From the NCBI RefSeq assembly GCF_023283485.1, contig NZ_JAKILU010000004.1, forward strand, positions 62,001 to 126,000: DNA of 64,000 nt, in the 5' to 3' direction. Shown here one piece after another: positions 9,744 to 18,519 of this stretch. Position 1 is the first letter of the stretch. The number at the start of each line of letters is the position of its first letter. The notes below the pieces were generated by a model. It had not been told where the DNA came from, searched no databases, and saw nothing but the letters and a program-made list of their open reading frames with translations. The stretch comes from Shewanella glacialipiscicola. GTDB taxonomy: Bacteria > Pseudomonadota > Gammaproteobacteria > Enterobacterales > Shewanellaceae. The position numbers and the translations under genes are program-made.

Positions 9744-10322
9744 ATGATTACTATTTCCGATACGGCTCAAGCCCATTTTGTTAAGTTGTTAGCAGATCAA
9801 CCTGAAGGCACTCATATTCGCGTATTTGTGATCAGTCCAGGAACCTCGCAAGCCGAGTGCGGTGTGTCTTACTGTCCACCAGATGCTGTTGAAAGTGATG
9901 ATATTGAAATCGAGTTTACAGGTTTCAAGGCTATGGTTGATGAAAAAAGCGCGCCTTTCCTTGAAGATGCCACTATTGATTTTGTGACGGACCAATTAGG
10001 TTCTCAACTTACGCTGAAAGCCCCCAATGCTAAAATGCGTAAAGTGTCTGGTGATGCACCTTTAGTTGAGCGTATTGAATATGTGATCCAATCTGAGATT
10101 AACCCTCAGTTGGCAAGTCACGGTGGCAATATTATGCTGGTTGAAATCACGACCGAAGGCGTTGCAATATTACAGTTCGGCGGTGGATGTAACGGTTGTT
10201 CTCAAGTTGATATCACCTTAAAGGATGGTATCGAAAAACAATTGTTAGACATGTTCCCAGGTGAGTTGACTGGTGTGCGTGATGTGACAGATCATCAGCA
10301 TGGCGAGCATTCTTACGCTTAA
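9744..10322 (+). CDS. nfuA: Fe/S biogenesis protein NfuA
   Basis: NfuA is a carrier that holds a [4Fe-4S] cluster and passes it to apo-enzymes, mainly under oxidative stress or iron limitation. The 192 residues comprise a degenerate A-type N-terminal domain ([14 protein letters not shown]) and a C-terminal Nfu domain with cluster ligands Cys149 and Cys152 in GGGCNGCS. It matches E. coli NfuA (MIRISDAAQAHF) from its first residue, so the ATG at 9744, with GGAG upstream, is the start rather than an in-frame codon at 9675. The 240-bp upstream gap gives room for iron-responsive control, but I see no IscR site I would defend. Confidence 0.96.
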   Translation: MITISDTAQAHFVKLLADQPEGTHIRVFVISPGTSQAECGVSYCPPDAVESDDIEIEFTGFKAMVDEKSAPFLEDATIDFVTDQLGSQLTLKAPNAKMRKVSGDAPLVERIEYVIQSEINPQLASHGGNIMLVEITTEGVAILQFGGGCNGCSQVDITLKDGIEKQLLDMFPGELTGVRDVTDHQHGEHSYA

Positions 10323-10343
10323 TCTTATTTACTGATTTTAATA

Positions 10344-10372
10344 AAAAACGCGACCTTTTGGGTCGCGTTTTT
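10344..10372. terminator. Bidirectional terminator between nfuA and dinF
   Basis: A perfect GC-rich stem (CGCGACC with GGTCGCG), extended by A and T tracts on either side, has a 5-base loop. It lies between converging genes. Confidence 0.92.
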
Positions 10373-10432
10373 CATTTTACACTCGCAAATTATTTTGTGG
10401 CACTAATAGGGTTGTTTACGAGCCGTGTTAGT

Positions 10433-11797
10433 TTAAACCAAGAAATCCTTACTGAAATAATAGTGACCCGCAAGCGTTAAACTTCTCACGATCATAAAGG
10501 CGCTAATGGCAGCCCAGAGTGCATGATTACCTTGCTCTGGCGATAATAGCTGTTGCAGTAAATACCAAGTGGGGAAAAATGCGCCGAAGGTAGCAAGTAT
10601 CATGCTGTTACGCATTACTTTTCCTTTAGCTGCACCTATGTAAACCCCATCGAATAAATACGAGCTAAAGGACCATAAAGGCAAGAATATTAGCCAGATA
10701 AGATAGGTTTGCGCAGTAGTTCTGACCTCATTAATGCTGGTTAATAATGCGATAATTTTGCTACCAAAAAGGCCGAAAAAGGCACAAAACCCTAGAGCCG
10801 TAATCGCGGACCAACACCAAGCTAAGATCACCGCTTCCTTTAATTGCTTAGCTTGCTTTTGCCCGTAGGCTCGGCCGACTTCTGCCTCAGCGTAATAGGC
10901 AATACCATCCAGAGCATAAGAAATTAACAGTAGTAAATTCAGTAACACTGCATTGGCGGCAACGGTATTATCGCCTAAACCAGCACCATGAAATGTCATA
11001 AAGGCAAAGGCTATCTGCAGGCACAGGCTGCGGATAAAAATATCGGTATTTAGCCTCAGTAATTTGCCATAACCCGCAAACGTAACATGGGTAAGTAACT
11101 GGGATAATTGAAAATCGGTTGCGCGTTTAAGTTGTTGTAACACCATAGTCAGCGCGACGGAGAAGGCGGTCATATCGGCAAATACTGAGGCGAGTGCTGC
11201 GCCTTTAACACCCCAGCCAAAACCGAGTACGAATATGACATCAAGAATAATATTGGCAAGGTTGGCTAAGATAAGTTGCCACATAGCGGCTTTAGGTTGT
11301 TGCCGTCCTAATAACCAGCCTAACATCACTAAATTGAGCAAGGCGAAGGGCGTTGACCAAATCCGTACCTGAAAATATTCGCGGCAATATCGCTCAACCT
11401 CACTACTCGCTTCGGATAACCCTAGTGCTAAATTGAGTATCGGGACTTGCATCGCGATAACTCCAACACCCAATAATAGCGCTAGCATAGCGCCTTGGAC
11501 TAAGAGTTTATGCTGGGCGGGCAGATCGTCAGCGCCAAATGCTTGTGCGACTAACCCCGTTGTCGCCATACGCAAAAATCCCAATAACCAAATGATTAAT
11601 GTGATAATTGTTGACCCAACAGCGACTCCACCTAAATAATAGGCTTCACTCAGATGACCTATAACAGCCGTATCGACTAAGCCCAAAAGTGGAATAGTGA
11701 TGTTGGAGAGTATCATGGGCAACGCGAGCGCCAGTAATTGACGATTTTTCGCGCCGTTAAACATTAGGTCGAGCCAAGTTGATTTAGTCGTATTCAT
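10433..11797 (-). CDS. dinF: MATE family efflux pump, DinF type
   Basis: A 12-helix inner-membrane exporter that uses a cation gradient to expel drugs or toxic metabolites. The 454 residues align well with E. coli DinF: ALPMILSNITIPLLGLVDTAVIGHL, then STIITLIIWLLGFLRMATTGL and the second-half repeat with YALDGIAYYAEAEVG. In E. coli dinF lies behind lexA, but here lexA is 11 kb away and no SOS box is visible in front of this gene, so damage induction should not be assumed. It is divergent from the polysaccharide deacetylase with only 22 bp between start codons, so the promoters must overlap the coding starts. Confidence 0.85.
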   Translation of the reverse strand: MNTTKSTWLDLMFNGAKNRQLLALALPMILSNITIPLLGLVDTAVIGHLSEAYYLGGVAVGSTIITLIIWLLGFLRMATTGLVAQAFGADDLPAQHKLLVQGAMLALLLGVGVIAMQVPILNLALGLSEASSEVERYCREYFQVRIWSTPFALLNLVMLGWLLGRQQPKAAMWQLILANLANIILDVIFVLGFGWGVKGAALASVFADMTAFSVALTMVLQQLKRATDFQLSQLLTHVTFAGYGKLLRLNTDIFIRSLCLQIAFAFMTFHGAGLGDNTVAANAVLLNLLLLISYALDGIAYYAEAEVGRAYGQKQAKQLKEAVILAWCWSAITALGFCAFFGLFGSKIIALLTSINEVRTTAQTYLIWLIFLPLWSFSSYLFDGVYIGAAKGKVMRNSMILATFGAFFPTWYLLQQLLSPEQGNHALWAAISAFMIVRSLTLAGHYYFSKDFLV

Positions 11798-11819
11798 TAA
11801 TTTTAGAGGTATTCACATT

Positions 11820-12866
11820 ATGGTTAAACGTGCGCTGTTGGCACTCATCGGGCTAATCACTTTTTCGGCCCACGGGGTGGTTATTTTGCAATACCACCAT
11901 GTGTCAGAAACCACTCCGGCGGCGACCAGCGTTACACCTGCACAATTTCGTGAGCAAATGCAGTTTCTCGTTGACGATGGCTTTAAGGTGATCCCGCTTT
12001 CTCAAGTGGTTGAAGCGATAAAGCAAAAACAAGATTTATCCGCAAAAACAGTCGCGATTACCTTTGATGATGGCTATCGCAGCATAGCCACGACCGCACA
12101 TCCCATCCTAAAGGAATTTGGATTCCCCTACACCTTGTTTGTGGCAATTGAGCCGATTAAACAAAAGTTTACCGAGATGATGAGCTGGGATGAATTGGTT
12201 AAGTTAGCGAAGGAAGGCGCAGATATCGCCAATCACAGTTGGGCTCATGAACATTTGATCCGTAAGTTAAGTAATGAATCACAGGCACAGTGGATAGCAC
12301 GAATAAAAACCAATATTTTGGATACAGAAAAAGCCATTTTAGATGCGACTGGGCACAATTTTAAAATGCTGGCGTATCCCTACGGTGAGTACAATCAAGC
12401 TTTGCAGGACATGTTAACCGCCAACGGTTTTGTCGCTTTTGGACAACAGTCTGGTGCTGCAGGCCCTTATTCGCCCTTAACCGCGCTGCCGCGATTTCCA
12501 GTTGCGGGACAATATGCTGATTTAAAAAGCCTTAAGGCTAAGTTATACAGTTTAAATATGCCTGTGATAACGCAAAGTCCTAGCGATCCAGAATTAACGG
12601 GCGGCCATTGGCGGCCAGAGCTTAAAGTCACGCTCGATATGAGTGACATCTCTGCCAAAAAAGTGATGTGTTATATCCAAGGTCAGGGTTCAAAAAAGCC
12701 AACTTGGCACAGTGAAAATGAGTTTAGTATTCAAGCGGATTTAGCCTTACCTGCGGGACGCTCGCGTTACAATTGCACCGCGCCCAGTAATGCGCGTAAT
12801 GGCTACTATTGGTTTTCTCAGCCTTGGGTGAGGCCAAAGGATGATGGCTCTTGGATTAAAGAGTGA
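11820..12866 (+). CDS. Secreted polysaccharide deacetylase (NodB domain)
   Basis: A metal-dependent carbohydrate esterase (CE4) of 348 residues. Residues 1-20 are a signal peptide (ALLALIGLITFSAHG). The NodB domain has Asp83-Asp84 in ITFDDGY and the metal-binding His139-x3-His143 (ANHSWAH), with a later AYPYGEYN motif. The ILQYHHVSE opening resembles PgaB/IcaB enzymes that de-N-acetylate exported poly-GlcNAc. There is no pga operon nearby, so the substrate is open. The C-terminal 100 residues (WRPELKVTLDMSD onward) are an extra beta-rich region that I do not recognise. GAGG precedes the ATG. The stop codon abuts that of sco with no gap. Confidence 0.82.
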   Translation: MVKRALLALIGLITFSAHGVVILQYHHVSETTPAATSVTPAQFREQMQFLVDDGFKVIPLSQVVEAIKQKQDLSAKTVAITFDDGYRSIATTAHPILKEFGFPYTLFVAIEPIKQKFTEMMSWDELVKLAKEGADIANHSWAHEHLIRKLSNESQAQWIARIKTNILDTEKAILDATGHNFKMLAYPYGEYNQALQDMLTANGFVAFGQQSGAAGPYSPLTALPRFPVAGQYADLKSLKAKLYSLNMPVITQSPSDPELTGGHWRPELKVTLDMSDISAKKVMCYIQGQGSKKPTWHSENEFSIQADLALPAGRSRYNCTAPSNARNGYYWFSQPWVRPKDDGSWIKE

Positions 12867-13499
12867 TTAATAGCTTGATTTATAGTAGGTTACGATTTTT
12901 CTAAAATCATTGATCATTTTATCATTAACGACCTGCGGTGGTTTTCCCAAGGTTGCCGTAGGTTTGAATACTGCGACTCGTGTTCCTTGCGGGGACACCA
13001 ATACATAGCCTGCGCTGTGGTCAACTTGGTAGTTATCCCCCTCACCAACCATGGCATAAGCCAGCCCTAAGCTGCGGGTGAGAGGAAATATTTGTGTTTG
13101 TTCGCCTGTCACTGCTTTAAATTCCGGATTAAAAAAATTCACATAGGTCAGCAGTTTATCCGGTGTATCCCGTTTAGGATCAACGGATAAAAATACCACT
13201 TGCAGTGGCGCTATTTGATTGAGTTCAGGATAAGCGGCGGTGAGTTTATTTAAGGTAGTCGGACACACATCGGGGCAAAAAGTAAAACCGATAAAAAACA
13301 AGCTCCACTTGCCTTGTAAGTTGGCATTAGTAAAAGGTTGTTTGTGCTGATCAACTAATTCAAAGGGCGCTATTTCATAGGCCTGTGGAAATAGCAAACC
13401 ACTCTCTAATTCGAGCGGTTTAGGCGAGTTAAATTTCACCGCAAATAGGCCGCCAAGGCCAATCAATAAAATGGCGCCGACTAAAATTCTTTTTTGCAT
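12867..13499 (-). CDS. SCO1/SenC copper chaperone
   Basis: A membrane-anchored periplasmic thioredoxin-fold protein that delivers copper to the CuA site of cytochrome c oxidase subunit II. The 210 residues have a single N-terminal transmembrane anchor (5-22), Cys75 and Cys79 in FCPDVCP, and the third copper ligand His161 (VDHSAGY). It is the last gene of the leftward cox assembly block, 36 bp behind ctaB. GGAG upstream supports the ATG. It is consistent with the oxidase cluster and with CtaG, the matching CuB factor. Confidence 0.93.
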   Translation of the reverse strand: MQKRILVGAILLIGLGGLFAVKFNSPKPLELESGLLFPQAYEIAPFELVDQHKQPFTNANLQGKWSLFFIGFTFCPDVCPTTLNKLTAAYPELNQIAPLQVVFLSVDPKRDTPDKLLTYVNFFNPEFKAVTGEQTQIFPLTRSLGLAYAMVGEGDNYQVDHSAGYVLVSPQGTRVAVFKPTATLGKPPQVVNDKMINDFRKIVTYYKSSY

Positions 13500-13535
13500 A
13501 CAGTAAGCTCCATCAATACTCGTTAGCGCTACAAA

Positions 13536-14441
13536 CTAATTCCACAAATAATGGTCAAGTAGTAATGCCATGAATAACAACATCAAATGGTAGATAGAAA
13601 AGCGAAATACCTGCATTGCTAGGCCATCATGATCGCGATATTTAAGTTGCCACGCCTTATAGATAAACCCTGTACTGAGCAAGCTAGAGCATACAAAGTA
13701 GGCTGGTCCACACATGCCAACCAGTACGGGTAATAGGCAAGCAACCGCTAATAATACCGTGTAAAGCAAGATGCAGGTTTTGGTAAATTCGATTCCGTGG
13801 GTAACAGGTAACATGGGAATATCTACTTTGGCATATTCGGCACGTCTGTGAATGGCTAATGCCCAAAAATGTGGTGGCGTCCACGTAAAAATAATGATCA
13901 CGAGCAACAATGCATGGCCGTGCAATTCGTTAGTGACTGCTGTCCATCCCAATAATGGTGGCATAGCACCCGCAAGACCGCCGATCACGATATTTTGTGA
14001 TGTCGCGCGTTTCAAATAGGCAGTATAAACCAAGGCGTAGCCAATCAGGCTGGCAAACGTTAACCAAGCAGTGAGTGGATTAACCCATAAATATAAAATA
14101 ATAAAACCAAAGCTACCTAAGCAGGCGGCAAAAATTAACGCACGTGAGGCCGAAATGCGTCCCTTAGGCAGTGGGCGATTGTAGGTGCGCGCCATTAAGC
14201 CATCGATACGGCGATCGATCAGATGATTTAAGGCCGCCGCCGAGCCTGCCATCATGGCAATGCCAAGCATACCAGCGAGCAAAGGTTGAACGGGTACCGC
14301 ATGGGGCACAGCCAAACACATGCCGACTAAGACAGTGAGTAGCATCAGTGCGACTACTTTAGGTTTAGTCATTTCAAAATAGGCGCGCCATGTCACGCTA
14401 AAAGTGGGTAGGCTACTAGTGATTGAGAGTGGTTTTGCCAT
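13536..14441 (-). CDS. ctaB: Protoheme IX farnesyltransferase (heme O synthase)
   Basis: This enzyme adds a farnesyl group to heme b to make heme O, the first step to heme A. It is a UbiA-family membrane prenyltransferase of 301 residues with about nine transmembrane helices. The two Asp-rich motifs are [15 protein letters not shown] and YAKVDIP in the second half. I chose the ATG at 14441 because AGGGA lies eight bases upstream; an in-frame ATG at 14471 would overlap ctaA by 16 bases. It is also called cyoE. It sits between ctaA (next step in the pathway) and sco, in the same direction. Confidence 0.94.
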   Translation of the reverse strand: MAKPLSITSSLPTFSVTWRAYFEMTKPKVVALMLLTVLVGMCLAVPHAVPVQPLLAGMLGIAMMAGSAAALNHLIDRRIDGLMARTYNRPLPKGRISASRALIFAACLGSFGFIILYLWVNPLTAWLTFASLIGYALVYTAYLKRATSQNIVIGGLAGAMPPLLGWTAVTNELHGHALLLVIIIFTWTPPHFWALAIHRRAEYAKVDIPMLPVTHGIEFTKTCILLYTVLLAVACLLPVLVGMCGPAYFVCSSLLSTGFIYKAWQLKYRDHDGLAMQVFRFSIYHLMLLFMALLLDHYLWN

Positions 14442-14455
14442 CTTGGATCCCTCGC

Positions 14456-15433
14456 TTATGCTTTGCGCCATAAAAAATAGTTGATTGCGACTAAGGTCAG
14501 CAGCAGTAATGCCGCCCCGCCGTTGTGAGATACGGCAATGCCGAGTGGTAAATGCATCACTACGTTAGAAATACCTAAGCTCACTTGTAGGATCACTAGT
14601 CCCACCAATAAAAGGCTTAAGGCCCTTAGCCCAACAGTGCCAACAAATAATCGATAGGCGAGCACGAGTAATACACTCGCGGTAACGATAGCGCCAATTC
14701 GGTGGGCAATATGGATAGTCATACGGGCAGGGTAATCGAGCACCCCAAATTCGAAACTGTGGTGTTGGCCTTGGAACGGTGAAAAAGCCTCGACTATAGC
14801 CAAATTATCCACCCAGTTACCTTCACAAATAGGTAAAGAGGTGCAGGCGAGCGCGGCATAATTAGAGGATGTCCAAGCGCCCAGCATGATCTGACCCACA
14901 AGGACGAATAGGCTCACCAGTGCCAGCGGTGCCAGATTGCGGGCATAGGTTTCGCTATTAAAAATACGCCGTGGGCGAATGCGTAGATAGAGGAGCAGCA
15001 GCAGTGAAATCAAGCTAAAACCACCAATAAGATGCGCCATCACCACTATGGGCATGAGTTTCATCGTTACTGTCCACATGCCGAGAGCGGCTTGAAAGAG
15101 GATCAGTAGCACTATAATGAGCGGCAATTTTTTCGGTGCTTCTGGCGTTTTCAAACACAGCAATAAGATACACAACACCAGTAAGCCAAGTCCGCCAGCG
15201 ATATATCTATGGATCATTTCCAGCCAGGCTTTCTCTGGGTGGATATCATGATCTGGAAATATGCTTTGTGCATGGGCGATTTCATGGTCTTGGGTGGGCA
15301 CCTTGATATGGCCGTAGCAGCCCGGCCAGTCAGGGCAACCTAGCCCCGCATCCGAGAGGCGAGTGTAGGCACCCATTAAAATCACCAATAAGGTAAAGGC
15401 TAAGGTTAAGCGTAGAACCCAAGTGAGCTGCAT
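14456..15433 (-). CDS. ctaA: Heme A synthase (COX15/CtaA)
   Basis: CtaA oxidises the C8 methyl group of heme O to give heme A for the aa3 oxidase. It is a polytopic protein of 325 residues with eight transmembrane helices in two similar halves. The conserved [10 protein letters not shown] loop follows helix 1, and His residues expected to bind heme occur in EMIHRYIAG and HIAHRIGA. The ATG at 15433 shares one base with the stop of the upstream gene (TGATG). It belongs to the contiguous assembly run that ends in ctaB and sco. Confidence 0.93.
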   Translation of the reverse strand: MQLTWVLRLTLAFTLLVILMGAYTRLSDAGLGCPDWPGCYGHIKVPTQDHEIAHAQSIFPDHDIHPEKAWLEMIHRYIAGGLGLLVLCILLLCLKTPEAPKKLPLIIVLLILFQAALGMWTVTMKLMPIVVMAHLIGGFSLISLLLLLYLRIRPRRIFNSETYARNLAPLALVSLFVLVGQIMLGAWTSSNYAALACTSLPICEGNWVDNLAIVEAFSPFQGQHHSFEFGVLDYPARMTIHIAHRIGAIVTASVLLVLAYRLFVGTVGLRALSLLLVGLVILQVSLGISNVVMHLPLGIAVSHNGGAALLLLTLVAINYFLWRKA

Positions 15434-15978
15434 CAATCTACCCTCGATAGTTTTAGCAATTTACGCAGATCCGCAATCAAGGCCTTGCCTTGAGCTAAAT
15501 GGGCTTCTCTACCCTGCACTTGGGGATAGCGCAGCACTAAGCTGCCTAAGGGATCGACTATGATCAGTTGCTGTTCATCTAGCCAATGGCTTAAAGCAGG
15601 ATTGACAGTGTGTGTGTTGAAGTTGAAGTCTTTTAAGGCGTTCAGATCGCTATCGGGATGGGTAAGAATAAGTGGCTCGACTCGCACCTGATCTGGCCCA
15701 AGTGCAGTATGGCTTTGACGTAAAATATACAAGCGTTCGCGGCAAGTCTCATCGCAATGGGCTGGTAGTAGATATAGCAGTTGCCATTCTTTGGGATTGG
15801 TATTTTCAACCCCAAGACTCGTATAACTGGTTTCAGGGCTGATTAGTTCACCATGATTGGTGGCGCCTCCATGGTATAAATTGAGGCTTAGTACTAACTT
15901 GGCGATGACCACGGGCGCGATAAATGCCAGCAGTAACAACCCTAATATCTTGTGTTTAGATTTACTCTGGGAGTTCAT
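15433..15978 (-). CDS. Membrane-anchored thioredoxin-like protein of the cox cluster
   Basis: An unnamed 181-residue protein found inside oxidase assembly clusters. One transmembrane anchor (11-33) is followed by a periplasmic domain with WQLLYLLPAHCDETCRERLY. Cys75 and Cys79 form a CxxxC pair of the same spacing as in SCO proteins, but I see no clear third His ligand. The pattern suggests a thioredoxin fold. GAGGAG six bases upstream fixes the ATG at 15978. The stop overlaps the ctaA ATG. A role in copper or disulfide handling for the oxidase is inference from fold and location. Confidence 0.8.
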   Translation of the reverse strand: MNSQSKSKHKILGLLLLAFIAPVVIAKLVLSLNLYHGGATNHGELISPETSYTSLGVENTNPKEWQLLYLLPAHCDETCRERLYILRQSHTALGPDQVRVEPLILTHPDSDLNALKDFNFNTHTVNPALSHWLDEQQLIIVDPLGSLVLRYPQVQGREAHLAQGKALIADLRKLLKLSRVD

Positions 15979-16069
15979 GCTTGCTCCTCTCATTCAAATT
16001 ATCCCTAATTTATTGTTTTATATTTATTTAGTTTTTATTTTTGTCGTTATAAGTATGGTACGAATTTCT

Positions 16070-16849
16070 CTATTTGCTCGTAGAGTTTGTTATTGTTTGG
16101 GCGTTGTGGCGCTTCATATACTTAATCCCCTGCCACAGCATGAGCCCTGCAAACACGGTCGCCATCGAAAACCATTGCAACGCATAACCCCAATGTTTTT
16201 GTGCCGACAGCGGAAAGGGTTGCCAAGGATGTGGTAAATCTAGAGAAGTTAACTCATCCGGTTGCAGCACTGCATCTAGTAAGGGATGACCTAGCGCTTT
16301 AGCTATTTCGGGCATATTGAGATTTTGAAAACGAATGCTTGACCCTGTCTCAGCCATGAGTGACTGACTCAATGGGTTGATTTGTTTTTGATAAAGTCGC
16401 CCTTCAATATTTAATTCACCACTCAGTGCTGTGATGTGAGGTAACTCATCGCGGTGGGAACTGGCGGCGACAAAACCTAATTCGACTAGTAACCAAGGCT
16501 GGTTAGCCTCGATTTGTAGAGGTTGAAAGGCTAGATAACCTACTTGCCCCTGATAGATTTGATTATCCAGCAGCCAGATCTGCGAGCTGGCGGGTGTGGA
16601 ATGTATTTGTAGCCGATAACCCGTTACGGCTTCTTTGTCTATTTTGTGCTGGAGCTGTTCAAAACTTAATGCAGGTAATGATTGCCTCGCTTCCATTTGG
16701 GCCAATAGCGCGGTTTTTTCCTCGCCTCGTGCTAATTGCCATAGCCCTAGCTTGACCAAAATAATAAATACCGCCACAGTCAATACCAGTAAAAAAAGCG
16801 TTAATTTATTCAGCAGAACATAAGGATATTGTATGAATGCCCTGTTCAT
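16070..16849 (-). CDS. SURF1 family cytochrome oxidase assembly protein
   Basis: SURF1/Shy1 helps insert heme A into subunit I. The protein has two transmembrane helices (about 12-34 and near 220-240) around a periplasmic domain, the family signature GLWQLARGEEK after helix 1, and WLLDNQIYQGQVGYLAF further on. Starting at the ATG at 16849 gives 259 residues, the usual family length. The open frame extends upstream to 16933, but that part lies antisense to the DUF2909 gene. No good Shine-Dalgarno precedes the chosen ATG, so the start is uncertain. If correct, the two divergent genes overlap by 17 bp at their 5' ends. Confidence 0.85.
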   Translation of the reverse strand: MNRAFIQYPYVLLNKLTLFLLVLTVAVFIILVKLGLWQLARGEEKTALLAQMEARQSLPALSFEQLQHKIDKEAVTGYRLQIHSTPASSQIWLLDNQIYQGQVGYLAFQPLQIEANQPWLLVELGFVAASSHRDELPHITALSGELNIEGRLYQKQINPLSQSLMAETGSSIRFQNLNMPEIAKALGHPLLDAVLQPDELTSLDLPHPWQPFPLSAQKHWGYALQWFSMATVFAGLMLWQGIKYMKRHNAQTITNSTSK

Positions 16850-17051
16850 TTTTAAGTTAGTCTTAATTCTGCTATTGCTGTTTATCATTTTTAATTTAGG
16901 CAGGGCCTTATTTATTATGGTGAAAGGTGACATCCAAGTGCCGATGAGTCGTTACCTTGGTCGCCGAGTAATATTCTCAGTGTTGGTAATTTTGCTGCTG
17001 TTAGTCGCCTTAGGCACTGGACTCATCAGCACCCATCCCACACCCTATTAA
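16833..17051 (+). CDS. DUF2909 twin-transmembrane small protein
   Basis: A 72-residue protein with two hydrophobic helices (about 5-30 and 46-66) separated by a short loop containing GDIQVPMSRYLGRR. It belongs to DUF2909, a family that recurs in oxidase clusters; no biochemical role is known to me. AAGGAT precedes the ATG at 16833. It is the only rightward gene in the cox block, lying between SURF1 (head to head, overlapping) and coxC (tail to tail, 10 bp apart). A structural or assembly role in the oxidase is a guess from context. Confidence 0.82.
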   Translation: MNALFIFKLVLILLLLFIIFNLGRALFIMVKGDIQVPMSRYLGRRVIFSVLVILLLLVALGTGLISTHPTPY

Positions 17052-17061
17052 GTTTTAGGTT

Positions 17062-17937
17062 CTACAGCACGTACACGAAAATAAATAAACATAACCAAAC
17101 TACATCTACAAAGTGCCAATACCAACTCCCCGCTTGGAAAGCAAAGTGTTTATCTGCGCTAAAGTGACCTTTCAAAACTCTGAAAAATAAGACTAATAAA
17201 AATAGAGTCCCAAGTGTCACATGCATACCGTGAAAGCCAGTTAATAGGAAAAAAGTATTGCCATAAACTCCAGAGGTGAGAGTGAGCCCCATTTCATGAT
17301 AGGCATGCATATATTCTTCTACTTGTAAGACGAGGAAGCTAATCCCCAAAAGTATGGTGATCCCAAGCCAAAGTTTGATAGCTGAGCGTTTACCCTTTTC
17401 AAGACTCACATGAGCAAAATGTAAAGTTACTGAAGAGGTTAGCAGTACTATGGTGTTAATTAACGGCAGGCCAGTCCACGGCATCGCTTCGGTTTTAGTG
17501 CCATCGGGGGTGGTGAGCAGTGGCCAAATCGCTTCGAAATGTGGCCAGAGCACTTCATGGGTCATGGCATTATTGGAGGCGCCGCCCAGCCAAGGAACTG
17601 AGATCATGCGGGCATAAAATAGCGTGCCAAAAAATGCACCGAAGAACATCACCTCCGAAAAAATAAACCAACTCATACCTTGGCGAAATGATCGATCCAT
17701 TTGGTGCGAATAGAGCCCAGTCATGGATTCATTGATCACGGTTCTAAACCAACCCACTAGCATAAATACGATCACGGTTATACCAGCGAGTAATATATAA
17801 CCGCCACCCGATGCTCCAGATTTCAACTGATATATAAAGTGTCCAGCACCCAGAGCGATTAAAAACAACCCGATAGCACCAATAATGGGCCAAGCGCTTT
17901 GGGCGGGAACATAGTAATGTTGATGTTTTGTAGTCAT
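17062..17937 (-). CDS. coxC: Cytochrome c oxidase subunit III
   Basis: Subunit III of the aa3-type oxidase, a seven-helix membrane protein of 291 residues that stabilises the core. Family signatures include SEVMFFGAFF, HEVLWPHFEAIWP, ANLSVTLHF-like TSSVTLHFAHVSLEKG, TGFHGMHVTLGT and the C-terminal SWYWHFVDVVWLCLF. GGAG seven bases upstream supports the ATG. The start overlaps the ctaG stop by four bases. It is the last of the four core genes coxB-coxA-ctaG-coxC. Confidence 0.96.
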   Translation of the reverse strand: MTTKHQHYYVPAQSAWPIIGAIGLFLIALGAGHFIYQLKSGASGGGYILLAGITVIVFMLVGWFRTVINESMTGLYSHQMDRSFRQGMSWFIFSEVMFFGAFFGTLFYARMISVPWLGGASNNAMTHEVLWPHFEAIWPLLTTPDGTKTEAMPWTGLPLINTIVLLTSSVTLHFAHVSLEKGKRSAIKLWLGITILLGISFLVLQVEEYMHAYHEMGLTLTSGVYGNTFFLLTGFHGMHVTLGTLFLLVLFFRVLKGHFSADKHFAFQAGSWYWHFVDVVWLCLFIFVYVL

Positions 17938-18518
17938 TTTGCAGCTCCTTGCTCTATGGCAGACGCTAACTGCTTGTCGGTAATGTCGTAGAGTGTGTAA
18001 GAGAGGGTCAGAGTGTGGATTGATTCAGGTAACTGAGGATCCACAAAGAAAATGAGTGGCAACTCAGTGCTTGTCGAAGCTGCTAAGTGCTGTTGATTGA
18101 AGCAAAAACATTCTGTTTTATTAAAAAACGCAGCACCTTGTCCGGGTGATACCGAAGGTATCGCCTGACCAACAGTAGCCCTGTCTGACATATTGCGTGC
18201 CAAAAATGCCGTGTGGATTAGCTCACCAGGGTGGACTTCGAGCCGCTTGGTTTGCGGCTCGAACTGCCACGGCATACCGGTTTGTACTTGGGAGATAAAC
18301 TCCACAGTGACAATACGGCTAGTATCTACAGTTATCGCTTGGTAACTACTGGCGGTATTAGCAGGTTTGCCATTTATTCCTAGTTTTTCACACAGCACAT
18401 CGTATAGCGGCACCAGCGCAAACCCAAACCCAAACATGCCGATACAGCCTATGACTAGCATGCTGATAAGCTTACGGTTTGACTTGGGCTTATTTACTTG
18501 TTGGTGCTCAGTCGTCAT
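17934..18518 (-). CDS. ctaG: Cytochrome c oxidase assembly protein CtaG (Cox11)
   Basis: Cox11 supplies copper to the CuB site of subunit I. One N-terminal transmembrane helix (about 16-38, ISMLVIGCIGMFGFGFALVP) is followed by PLYDVLCEKLGINGK, and the periplasmic beta-domain has the copper-binding CFCF motif (ECFCFNQQ). The length of 194 residues is normal. Its ATG is one base after the coxA stop, and GAGGTG inside the coxA end serves as ribosome site. It forms a matched pair with Sco, which loads CuA. Confidence 0.95.
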   Translation of the reverse strand: MTTEHQQVNKPKSNRKLISMLVIGCIGMFGFGFALVPLYDVLCEKLGINGKPANTASSYQAITVDTSRIVTVEFISQVQTGMPWQFEPQTKRLEVHPGELIHTAFLARNMSDRATVGQAIPSVSPGQGAAFFNKTECFCFNQQHLAASTSTELPLIFFVDPQLPESIHTLTLSYTLYDITDKQLASAIEQGAAK

Positions 18519-18519
18519 G

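Noticed and set aside
10433..11797. dinF as an SOS gene
   Set aside because: No CTGN10CAG box is visible in front of it, unlike lexA.
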